In this document: positions 1 to 4,873 of the stretch, piece by piece
Layout of the letters: the number at the start of each line of letters is the position of its first letter
How positions within the stretch are numbered: the first letter of the stretch is position 1
Origin: Ruminococcus flavefaciens
GTDB taxonomy: Bacteria; Bacillota; Clostridia; Oscillospirales; Ruminococcaceae
Reading direction: 5' to 3'
Assembly: GCA_002348905.1 (NCBI GenBank)
Contig: DEBW01000137.1
Span: 2,924-9,818, forward strand
DNA length: 6,895 nt
Made by a program: the position numbers and the translations under genes
Notes under the pieces: model-generated
What the model was told of the DNA's origin: nothing
What the model saw: the letters and a program-made list of their open reading frames with translations, nothing else
Databases searched by the model: none

Positions 1-18
1 GACTTTTTCGACAAGCTG

Positions 19-41
19 AACAGGCGAAAAATCCGCCTGCT
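19..41. terminator. Terminator-like hairpin after the channel gene
   Basis: The stem is CAGGCG (21-26) and CGCCTG (34-39) around a 7-nt loop. On the minus strand it can extend to about 9 bp with two G-U pairs, starting 2-3 nt after the channel stop codon, but there is no U-tract on that side (CAGCTTGTCG follows). On the plus strand the hairpin is followed by TATTATTTTTTT, which is the better terminator tail. It could therefore serve a convergent plus-strand gene ending just outside or at the left edge, or act in both directions. The direction cannot be decided from this window. Confidence 0.45.
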
Positions 42-42
42 A

Positions 43-1014
43 TTATTTTTTTATCTTTTCCGAACTTACTATAAGGATATCGTTTTCTTTTACTTCAAGA
101 TTATCAGATGCGATAACGACAAGTCCGTCACGAAGCACGACATAAACTTTAAGCTCATATTCATCTGTAAGCTCCCTGATACTTCTGCCTATAAACTCAT
201 GTCCGGCTTCTGCAAGAACCTCGCCGACTTCTTTTATGTCGTGAAGCTTAACGTCTGAGTGTGCCCTTTTTGTATACTGCTCAACAAATCCGGCACTTAT
301 GATACCTGTCGGTATAGCCACTACTCCAACGCCGAAAAACGCTATACATATCGCCATTATCCTGCCCACTACAGTTATCGGGTAGATATCGCCGTAGCCT
401 ACTGTAAGGAGCGTTGACATACTCCACCATATGCCGGAAAAAGCATTGCTGAAAACCTCCGGCTGAGCGTCATGCTCAATGCTGTACATTCCCAGCGAGG
501 ACGCAAACATAAGTACAAGTATTATAAATACCGACGAAAGTATCTGATTGCGCTTTTCGTATATTACAGTGGTAATGATATTGAATGAATCGTACTGTGC
601 ATTTATTCTGAAAAGGTGGAATATTCTTCCTACTCTCAGCATACGGAACGCCACAAATCCCGAAAGATAGAAGAATGGCAGTATCGTACACAGGTCAATG
701 ATGCCGTCAAATGACACCATAAATCTCAGTCGAGCCTTTCCCTTTGAAAGCTCCGGATAAAGCTGGTCAGCCGTCCAAATCCTTATGATGTACTCTATGC
801 AGAATATCACCATTGTTACCAGTTCAACAGTATCGAGTACCGGCATTATCGGCTGAAAAATATCAAACGTCTGCATGAACATCGAGATTATATTTGCAAA
901 AATCAGAGCCACGATAAACCAGTCGCACAGAAGGCTTGGCAGGTCGTTGCGGTTGCCTATCTGGATAATATCGAACACTCTTTTCTTCTTTGCCTCGTAA
1001 CTGCTCTGGTTCAC
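43..1014 (-). CDS. Voltage-gated potassium channel (6TM) with TrkA-C/RCK-C domain
   Basis: Predicted 323-residue inner-membrane ion channel of the bacterial Kv type, expected to pass K+ and set membrane potential as a tetramer. Hydrophobic segments fit S1 (about 31-50), S2 (60-80), S3 (100-117), S5 (157-177) and S6 (214-240). The S4 segment (about 122-137) carries R124, R127, R130 and R136 spaced by three, as in a voltage sensor. The pore loop (190-209) has the K+ selectivity filter TVGYGD (204-209), and S6 has a PTG hinge (235-237). Residues about 262-323 resemble TrkA-C, a ligand-sensing domain, but no Rossmann RCK-N precedes it. The start codon is GTG (1012-1014), with GGAAGGA at 1026-1032, a somewhat long 11-nt spacing. 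The first N-terminal residues are therefore less certain. An intrinsic terminator ends just upstream and no promoter is evident, so expression may depend on read-through. Confidence 0.93.
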   Translation of the reverse strand: MNQSSYEAKKKRVFDIIQIGNRNDLPSLLCDWFIVALIFANIISMFMQTFDIFQPIMPVLDTVELVTMVIFCIEYIIRIWTADQLYPELSKGKARLRFMVSFDGIIDLCTILPFFYLSGFVAFRMLRVGRIFHLFRINAQYDSFNIITTVIYEKRNQILSSVFIILVLMFASSLGMYSIEHDAQPEVFSNAFSGIWWSMSTLLTVGYGDIYPITVVGRIMAICIAFFGVGVVAIPTGIISAGFVEQYTKRAHSDVKLHDIKEVGEVLAEAGHEFIGRSIRELTDEYELKVYVVLRDGLVVIASDNLEVKENDILIVSSEKIKK

Positions 1015-1035
1015 CTTATCACCAGTCCTTCCGCT

Positions 1036-1069
1036 AAAAAAAGACGGACAGCAATCAATGCCGTCCGTC
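1036..1069 (-). terminator. Intrinsic terminator after the zinc-ribbon gene
   Basis: In the minus-strand sense, GACGGACGGC (1069-1060) pairs with GCTGTCCGTC (1052-1043) as a 10-bp stem with one G-U pair and a 7-nt loop. Seven U residues follow directly (1042-1036). This is a textbook rho-independent terminator for the efp unit. The U-tract ends 3 nt before the Shine-Dalgarno of the channel gene. Confidence 0.93.
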
Positions 1070-1106
1070 CGAAAATCTTTAACGCTTAAATAATGCGTAT
1101 ATCGGC

Positions 1107-1604
1107 TTACTTTTTCTCCTCAGCGGACTCTTCAGCCTCTTTTTCAAAGTCCTGTATAGTAAGATCGTCGAAATCAAACTCAAGGAGCTCATTGCAGTTA
1201 GGGCAGTTGATAGCGCCCTCTTCGATCATACCCTCGTCAATAAGGATAGTATCGCCGCAAGTAGGACAAGTTACCTCATAAAGCTCATCGTCGTCATCAT
1301 CGAAGTCATACTCGTCATCGTCGTCTTCATCTTCATCGTCGTCATCGTCGTCGAAATCATCACATTCGCCGCACTCATAGTCTTCGTCGTAAAGATCATC
1401 TTCAACCTGACCGAGGTCTTCATCGAGGATATCACAGAGCTCTGTAAGCTCGTCAACCTGTGACTGGAGGTCTTCAACGTAGAGTACCAGTTCGGACATT
1501 ACCTCAGACATCTGGACAAGAGCCTTGCCCTCCTTGGTTTTTGTGTCGATCTCAAGACCGTCGAGTAAACCCTGTAAATAAGACATTTTCTCTGTAAGCT
1601 TCAT
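1107..1604 (-). CDS. CD1247-like acidic zinc-ribbon protein of unknown function
   Basis: Cytoplasmic protein of 165 residues; function unknown. The N-terminus (about 1-72, MKLTEKMSYLQGL...) resembles the 'CD1247 N-terminal domain' proteins found in Clostridia. It is rich in L/E/Q heptad-like spacing that suggests a coiled coil or helical dimer. A CGEC pair (78-81) is followed by a nearly pure Asp/Glu stretch (82-107). A zinc ribbon follows with CPTC (113-116) and CPNC (134-137), and the tail is acidic. The start at 1604 is chosen because AAAGGAGG (1612-1619) sits 7 nt upstream; a longer reading from 1622 would begin inside that ribosome binding site. It lies 42 nt after efp with no terminator between, so it is probably co-transcribed with it. 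A role near EF-P or nucleic acid is only suggested by context. Confidence 0.85.
   Translation of the reverse strand: MKLTEKMSYLQGLLDGLEIDTKTKEGKALVQMSEVMSELVLYVEDLQSQVDELTELCDILDEDLGQVEDDLYDEDYECGECDDFDDDDDDEDEDDDDEYDFDDDDDELYEVTCPTCGDTILIDEGMIEEGAINCPNCNELLEFDFDDLTIQDFEKEAEESAEEKK
1284..1361 (-). repeat. GAY-rich triplet tract encoding the Asp/Glu run
   Basis: Inside the zinc-ribbon gene, 26 codons (residues 82-107) are almost all GAC, GAT or GAA/GAG, broken only by F, Y and F. Mixed GAC/GAT use gives an imperfect trinucleotide repeat (plus strand: TCG/TCA/TCC triplets). Such tracts can change length by slippage in steps of three without breaking the frame. Confidence 0.8.
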
Positions 1605-1611
1605 AATAGCT

Positions 1612-1619
1612 CCTCCTTT
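1612..1619 (-). promoter_or_regulatory. Ribosome binding site fixing the zinc-ribbon protein start
   Basis: AAAGGAGG lies 7 nt before the ATG at 1604. An in-frame upstream ATG (1622) overlaps this site and has no Shine-Dalgarno of its own, so 1604 is the start. Confidence 0.85.
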
Positions 1620-1646
1620 CATATTCAGATAAAAAAGTATTTTTGA

Positions 1647-2204
1647 TTATGCACGGGACATATACTCGCCTGTACGTGTATCAACCTGGATCTTCTCGCC
1701 TTCGTTGATGAAGAGAGGAACCTTGATCTCTGCGCCAGTTTCGAGTGTAGCCGGCTTTGTAGCGTTAGTAGCTGTATCGCCCTTGAAACCAGGATCTGTC
1801 TGAGTAACAACGAGCTCTACGAAGTTAGGTGGCTCAACGCCGAAAACGTTGCCCTTGTAGGAAAGGATCTTGCAGATCATTTCTTCCTTAACGAACTTGA
1901 AGCTGTCGCCGAGAACAGATGCGCTGATCGGGAGCTGCTCATATGTTTCCATATCCATGAAGTAGTAAAGGTCGCCGTCGTTGTAGCTGTACTGCATATC
2001 CTTTCTCTCAACGAAAGCTGTTGGGAACTTAGCAGTTGGGTTGAAAGAAGTTTCAACAACAGAACCTGTGATAACGTTCTTATACTTTGTTCTTACAAAA
2101 GCAGCGCCCTTACCTGGTTTTACGTGCTGGAACTCGATAACCTGAACAACCTGTCCGTCGAGCTCGAAAGTTACGCCGTTTCTGAAATCGCCTGCTGAAA
2201 TCAT
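1647..2204 (-). CDS. efp: Elongation factor P
   Basis: EF-P binds ribosomes stalled on consecutive prolines, between the P and E sites, and promotes peptide bond formation. The 185-residue product has the normal length: a KOW-like domain I (about 1-64), an OB domain II (65-126) and a C-terminal OB domain III (127-185), ending with the signature around EGEKIQVDTRTGEYMSRA. The domain I loop is PGKG with Lys32, the position that carries 5-aminopentanol in Bacillus subtilis EF-P; whether it is modified here is unknown, and no modification gene is in the window. The start at 2204 (MISAGDFRNG) is preceded by CGGAGG at 2213-2218, 8 nt away. An extended reading to 2228 runs through this site and is rejected. 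Its own promoter lies at 2246-2274, and the acidic zinc-ribbon gene follows in the same transcript. Confidence 0.98.
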   Translation of the reverse strand: MISAGDFRNGVTFELDGQVVQVIEFQHVKPGKGAAFVRTKYKNVITGSVVETSFNPTAKFPTAFVERKDMQYSYNDGDLYYFMDMETYEQLPISASVLGDSFKFVKEEMICKILSYKGNVFGVEPPNFVELVVTQTDPGFKGDTATNATKPATLETGAEIKVPLFINEGEKIQVDTRTGEYMSRA

Positions 2205-2212
2205 TATAAATA

Positions 2213-2218
2213 CCTCCG
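2213..2218 (-). promoter_or_regulatory. Ribosome binding site fixing the efp start
   Basis: CGGAGG is 8 nt before the ATG at 2204. This gives the conserved MISAGDFRNG start and a 185-residue EF-P rather than the 193-residue reading. Confidence 0.85.
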
Positions 2219-2245
2219 TATTTTCCAATTAGAATTATATGTATT

Positions 2246-2274
2246 ATTTTACCACATTTTTGGATTTTTGGCAA
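2246..2274 (-). promoter_or_regulatory. Sigma-A promoter of efp, extended -10
   Basis: The minus strand reads TTGCCA (-35, 2274-2269), a 17-nt spacer, then TAAAAT (-10, 2251-2246), with TG at the extended -10 position. The predicted transcription start is near 2239, giving a leader of about 35 nt. The site lies wholly in the 87-nt gap between the aminopeptidase and efp. No terminator is seen in that gap, so efp can probably also be reached by read-through from yqeG-aroQ-aminopeptidase. Confidence 0.85.
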
Positions 2275-2291
2275 TACCTAAACCCATATTA

Positions 2292-3359
2292 TTATAAAGA
2301 TATTATATTTTTTGCACTTTTTGTCAGATTTACGCAACCATTTTCGGTCAAAATGACAAAATCCTCAATTCTCACGCCAAACTTGCCGGCGATATAGATA
2401 CCAGGCTCAACAGTAACGACTGCGCCTGTATTAAGAGGGAGTGATGTACTCGGAGAAGCATTCGGACGTTCATGTATCTCCATGCCTACTCCGTGTCCGA
2501 GAGAATGTCCGAAACATTCTCCATAGCCTGCATTGCTTATAACGCTTCTTGCGATGAGGTCAAGCTCCTGACCTGTCATACCGCCGTGAGCTGCGTTGAG
2601 AGCAGCGGTCTGAGCTTCGAGGACGATGTTGTATACCTTTTTCATTTCCTCGTCCGGCTCGCCAACACATACAGTACGTGTCATATCGCTGTGATAGCCG
2701 TTGTATACAGCTCCGAAGTCCATGAGTACAAATTCGCCGTTCTGAACCTGCTTGTCAGAAGGTACGCCGTGAGGCATAGAAGTATTTGCACCGGAAAGAG
2801 CTATAGTATCAAATGACAAATCCTCTGCTCCGTTCTCGAACATGAGGCGGTTAAGCTCCAGAGCGATCTGACGCTCGGTAACTCCGGGATGTATGAAGCT
2901 GAGGATGCTGTCAAAAGCGGTCTCAGCGATCGCCTGAGCTTTTTTGATACATTCAAGCTCATATTCATCCTTGACCGTTCTGAGAGCGTTTACAGCGTTG
3001 CTGAGAACGTCTGTGTCAAGTATCTCAATATCTTTGAGCTGGCTTCTGAAAGCGTGCAGACGGCTCACTGTGAGCGTCTGTGCTTCGATAGCAGCAGTCT
3101 TTGCGTTATGCTTATGAATAAGCTCATTGAGCTGGGTATAAAGCTTGCGCTGTTCTATTACCTCGGCTGAGGTCACAGTTGCTCTCGCCTTTTCAATGTA
3201 TCTGAAGTCTATCAGCAGGTACGCTTTGTCACGGAATGCGACAACAGTACCGTCAGACGACTTCATTCCAGTAAAATAACGCCTGTTGATATCAGACGTT
3301 ATGAGTACACAGTCAACGCTCTCAGGGAGCTGACTGAACAATCTTTCAAATTTTGTCAT
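2292..3359 (-). CDS. Aminopeptidase P family metallopeptidase (M24, Xaa-Pro peptidase)
   Basis: Predicted cytoplasmic peptidase that cleaves next to proline, either an N-terminal Xaa-Pro bond or an Xaa-Pro dipeptide; the exact substrate cannot be read from sequence. The 355-residue protein has an N-terminal creatinase-like domain (about 1-130) and a pita-bread M24 domain (about 135-355). All five dinuclear metal ligands are present: Asp214 (MDFG), Asp225 (HSDMTR), His289 (LGHGVG), Glu318 (VEPG) and Glu332 (RIED). The substrate-binding His197 (MPHG) and His296 (IHE) are also present. Its length and place between aroQ and efp match Bacillus YqhT. The start is set by AAGGAG at 3368-3373, 8 nt upstream; that site overlaps the aroQ stop codon, so translation is probably coupled. 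Co-transcribed with yqeG and aroQ. No signal peptide is seen. Confidence 0.95.
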   Translation of the reverse strand: MTKFERLFSQLPESVDCVLITSDINRRYFTGMKSSDGTVVAFRDKAYLLIDFRYIEKARATVTSAEVIEQRKLYTQLNELIHKHNAKTAAIEAQTLTVSRLHAFRSQLKDIEILDTDVLSNAVNALRTVKDEYELECIKKAQAIAETAFDSILSFIHPGVTERQIALELNRLMFENGAEDLSFDTIALSGANTSMPHGVPSDKQVQNGEFVLMDFGAVYNGYHSDMTRTVCVGEPDEEMKKVYNIVLEAQTAALNAAHGGMTGQELDLIARSVISNAGYGECFGHSLGHGVGMEIHERPNASPSTSLPLNTGAVVTVEPGIYIAGKFGVRIEDFVILTENGCVNLTKSAKNIISL

Positions 3360-3371
3360 GAATGATACTCC

Positions 3372-3803
3372 TTAAAGCTCAGCCAAAGCCTGTACAGCCA
3401 AATAGTAGCTGAGGAAGCCGAGACCACATATACTGCCCTTGCAGACAGGTGCTATAACGGAATTTGAACGGAACTCCTCACGAGCATCAATATTGCTGAT
3501 ATGAACCTCAATGACCGGTATCTTTATAGCAGCGATAGCATCACGTATAGCATAGCTGTAGTGAGTATAAGCGCCTGCGTTGATTATAACGCCGTCAAAT
3601 GAAGTACGTGCAGCGTGAAGCTTGTCGATGATAGCACCTTCGTGGTTTGACTGGAATATCTCACATTCAAGTCCCTGCTCTTTGGCTCTGTCGATGATAT
3701 TGCTGTTAAGAGTGTCGATGCTTGCGCTTCCGTACACGCCTGGTTCACGTTCACCTAAAAGGTTGAGATTTGGTCCATGTATCACAAGTATCTTTTTTAT
3801 CAT
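3372..3803 (-). CDS. aroQ: Type II 3-dehydroquinate dehydratase
   Basis: Converts 3-dehydroquinate to 3-dehydroshikimate, the third step of the shikimate pathway to aromatic amino acids. The enzyme normally works as a cytoplasmic dodecamer. The 143-residue product has the family length. The PNLNLLGEREPGVYG signature (11-25) holds Arg19 and the catalytic Tyr24. Asn75 and His81 lie in INAGAYTH, His101 in EVHISN, and Arg112 in FRSNS; these fit the active-site set of type II enzymes. Its ATG shares one base with the TAA stop of yqeG (TAATG), and its Shine-Dalgarno AAGGAG (3812-3817) lies inside the end of yqeG, so translation is probably coupled. No other shikimate gene is in the window. Confidence 0.98.
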   Translation of the reverse strand: MIKKILVIHGPNLNLLGEREPGVYGSASIDTLNSNIIDRAKEQGLECEIFQSNHEGAIIDKLHAARTSFDGVIINAGAYTHYSYAIRDAIAAIKIPVIEVHISNIDAREEFRSNSVIAPVCKGSICGLGFLSYYLAVQALAEL

Positions 3804-4354
3804 TAGAATCGCTCCTTATATGTAAGTGATCTGAGCATACGGTGTTCGACAGTTGCCCTGCCGCCGCTGCAATAGATCTTTTTGGGTATAAACGGAGACT
3901 CTATCGTCCTTCTTATCTTATGTATCTTGCTGTTGGTATTTCCTATCGGGAGCGTATACAGCATTTTTATCTTGAAGCGGTTCGCACCAAGCACATCTGT
4001 AAATATCTGATCTCCCACAGCAGCGAGAGCGTGTTTGGGAAGTCCCAGACGCATTGCCGCTATCCTGTATCCCTTGCTGAAAGGTTTTTTGCTCTCGTTG
4101 ACGAATTCAAGTCCGACGAGGTCAGCGAAGAGTTTTACACGGAGATAGAAGTTATTGGATACGATTATCATTTTAATGCCGTGGCTCTTCATTTTATCGA
4201 GCCATTCCATTACTCCTACAGCAGGCTGCGGATCATTGTGACCTGCAAGGGTATCGTCTATATCGAGTATAAGTCCCTTTATGCCAAGCCTTGCAAGCAT
4301 TTCAGGAGATATATCAGTCACGCTGTTGAAAGCCGCTGTAATACTGAATAACAT
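3803..4354 (-). CDS. yqeG: YqeG family HAD-IIIA phosphatase
   Basis: Predicted cytoplasmic HAD-superfamily phosphatase of 183 residues; its physiological substrate is not established. HAD motif I is DIDDTL (31-36), with Asp31 as the expected nucleophile and Asp33 as the acid/base. Motif II is in VSNN (65-68, Ser66), a Lys89/Lys90 region supplies motif III, and motif IV is GDQIFTD (114-120). The start at 4354 is chosen because the protein then begins MLFSITAAF and reaches DISPEMLARLGIKG as in other YqeG proteins, and GGGAGG (4359-4364) is just upstream. Longer readings to 4453 begin with TTG and run through leader hairpins. It is the first gene of yqeG-aroQ-aminopeptidase and is separated from rpsU by a terminator. 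Its promoter must lie in 4355-4456 but is not clear. Confidence 0.92.
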   Translation of the reverse strand: MLFSITAAFNSVTDISPEMLARLGIKGLILDIDDTLAGHNDPQPAVGVMEWLDKMKSHGIKMIIVSNNFYLRVKLFADLVGLEFVNESKKPFSKGYRIAAMRLGLPKHALAAVGDQIFTDVLGANRFKIKMLYTLPIGNTNSKIHKIRRTIESPFIPKKIYCSGGRATVEHRMLRSLTYKERF

Positions 4355-4358
4355 GATT

Positions 4359-4364
4359 CCTCCC
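4359..4364 (-). promoter_or_regulatory. Ribosome binding site fixing the yqeG start
   Basis: GGGAGG with a short 4-nt spacer to the ATG at 4354. The only nearby in-frame alternative (ATG at 4366) overlaps this site and has no Shine-Dalgarno of its own. The tight spacing may lower initiation. Confidence 0.7.
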
Positions 4365-4388
4365 ATAGATATACTATAGATAATATAT

Positions 4389-4406
4389 CTGCGGTGCAGA
4401 CCGCAG
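4389..4406 (-). promoter_or_regulatory. Perfect dyad in the yqeG upstream region
   Basis: CTGCGGT and ACCGCAG form a perfect 7-bp inverted repeat around a 4-nt centre (CTGC), about 35 nt before the yqeG start. The flanking DNA is AT-rich, with -10-like boxes (TATATT, TATTAT) next to it on the yqeG side. It could be an operator, a 5' leader hairpin, or the spacer of a promoter. No U-tract follows, so it is not a terminator. Confidence 0.45.
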
Positions 4407-4456
4407 CGAAAAGAAATTCTGTCCGGAAACACCGTAAATAGTTTTTCTGTCAAATG

Positions 4457-4483
4457 AAAAAGCGGACTGTTACGCCCGCTTTT
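4457..4483 (-). terminator. Intrinsic terminator of rpsU
   Basis: AAAAGCGG (4483-4476) pairs with CCGCTTTT (4465-4458), extended inward by a G-U and a C-G pair with a 6-nt loop. The U-rich 3' arm TTTTTCATTT forms the tail. It begins 27 nt after the rpsU stop codon. The A-rich and U-rich arms would let it stop transcription in both directions. Confidence 0.85.
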
Positions 4484-4509
4484 ATCAACATCTAATTAGC
4501 TCCTGCAAA

Positions 4510-4683
4510 TCAATACTTGCGCTTACGAGCTGCCTCAGACTTCTTCTTGCGCTTTACTGAAGGCTTTTCGTAGTGCTCTCTTTTGCGGACTTCAGCAATA
4601 ACGCCGTCCTTTGCACATGATCTCTTAAATCTTTTAAGAGCAGTATCTAAGGACTCGTTCTTACCTACGCGAACTTCTGCCAT
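4510..4683 (-). CDS. rpsU: 30S ribosomal protein bS21
   Basis: A short gene of 57 codons plus stop, read directly from the minus strand. The product begins MAEVRVGKNESLDTALKRF and continues through KRSCAKDG and EVRKREHYEKPS to a very basic tail ending AARKRKY. This is the full bS21 pattern. The protein sits on the 30S platform near the 3' end of 16S rRNA and helps mRNA pairing at initiation. Start ATG at 4681-4683; GGGAGGG (4692-4698) is 8 nt upstream, longer than an average Shine-Dalgarno. It stands alone between its own promoter (4818-4846) and terminator (4457-4483), so it looks monocistronic, unlike Bacillus, where yqeY follows. The long structured leader suggests post-transcriptional control. 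Confidence 0.97.
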   Translation of the reverse strand: MAEVRVGKNESLDTALKRFKRSCAKDGVIAEVRKREHYEKPSVKRKKKSEAARKRKY

Positions 4684-4811
4684 TTATCTTTCCCTCCCTT
4701 GTTCAGAGGTTTGCCCATAGGAAACCCCGGGCTTATATACTAATCATCCTTACGGATGTTAGTTAACTTTTACCTCCCCGTATATGAAATTTAAATATCA
4801 TATACGAATAT
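4684..4811 (-). promoter_or_regulatory. Structured 5' leader of rpsU (candidate cis-regulatory RNA)
   Basis: About 128 nt lie between the predicted transcription start and the rpsU ATG. In transcript order there is a perfect 9-bp stem CGTATATGA/TCATATACG (4806-4798 with 4787-4779), then GGGGAGGT (4779-4772), an SD-like run without a start codon. Next comes a stem CTAACATCC/GGATGATTAG with one bulged A and a GTAA tetraloop (4762-4740). A third hairpin is GGTTTCC...GGGCAAACC (4726-4708), with an alternative GCCC/GGGC pairing. An ACCTC (4710-4706) could pair with either the upstream GGGGAGGT or, through CCTC, with GAGG in the true ribosome binding site. This looks like an autoregulatory leader, but I do not recognise it as a named RNA family. 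Confidence 0.6.
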
Positions 4812-4817
4812 AATATT

Positions 4818-4846
4818 ATTTTATCACTAAATCCATAATATGTCAA
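4818..4846 (-). promoter_or_regulatory. Strong sigma-A promoter of rpsU, extended -10
   Basis: The minus strand reads TTGACA (consensus -35, 4846-4841), a 17-nt spacer and TAAAAT (-10, 4823-4818), with TG at the extended -10 position. The predicted start is near 4811. The -35 begins 27 nt after the leuS stop codon. No good leuS terminator is visible in that gap: the weak hairpin there lacks a U-tract. Confidence 0.92.
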
Positions 4847-4873
4847 GCTTTTTTTACGATTTGAAAAAATTCG

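Noticed and set aside
1271..1477. 68-codon minus-strand frame rich in Met/Thr/Ser inside the zinc-ribbon gene
   Set aside because: It is the alternate reading of the GAY triplet tract, which yields ATG/ACG/TCA codons.
2472..2816. 114-codon plus-strand frame inside the aminopeptidase gene
   Set aside because: Shadow of a gene with all metal ligands intact; no start signal or family features.
3842..4351. 169-codon open frame on the plus strand opposite yqeG
   Set aside because: It mirrors yqeG almost exactly, has no convincing ribosome binding site, and shows no recognisable domain; yqeG has complete HAD motifs.
4355..4453. N-terminal extension of yqeG by 33 residues
   Set aside because: It would start with TTG, run through leader hairpins and the ribosome binding site, and add residues not typical of YqeG proteins.
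4448..4453. Perfect TTGACA before yqeG as a -35 box
   Set aside because: No -10-like hexamer is found at 16-18 nt spacing (GTTTCC at 17), and it overlaps the tail of the rpsU terminator.
4734..4748. Four-codon upstream ORF (M-I-S-I-stop) in the rpsU leader
   Set aside because: No properly spaced Shine-Dalgarno; its ATG is buried in the GTAA-loop stem.
4847..4873. Terminator for leuS in the gap before the rpsU promoter
   Set aside because: Only a weak AT-rich hairpin with a bulge, followed by A residues and not by U residues.
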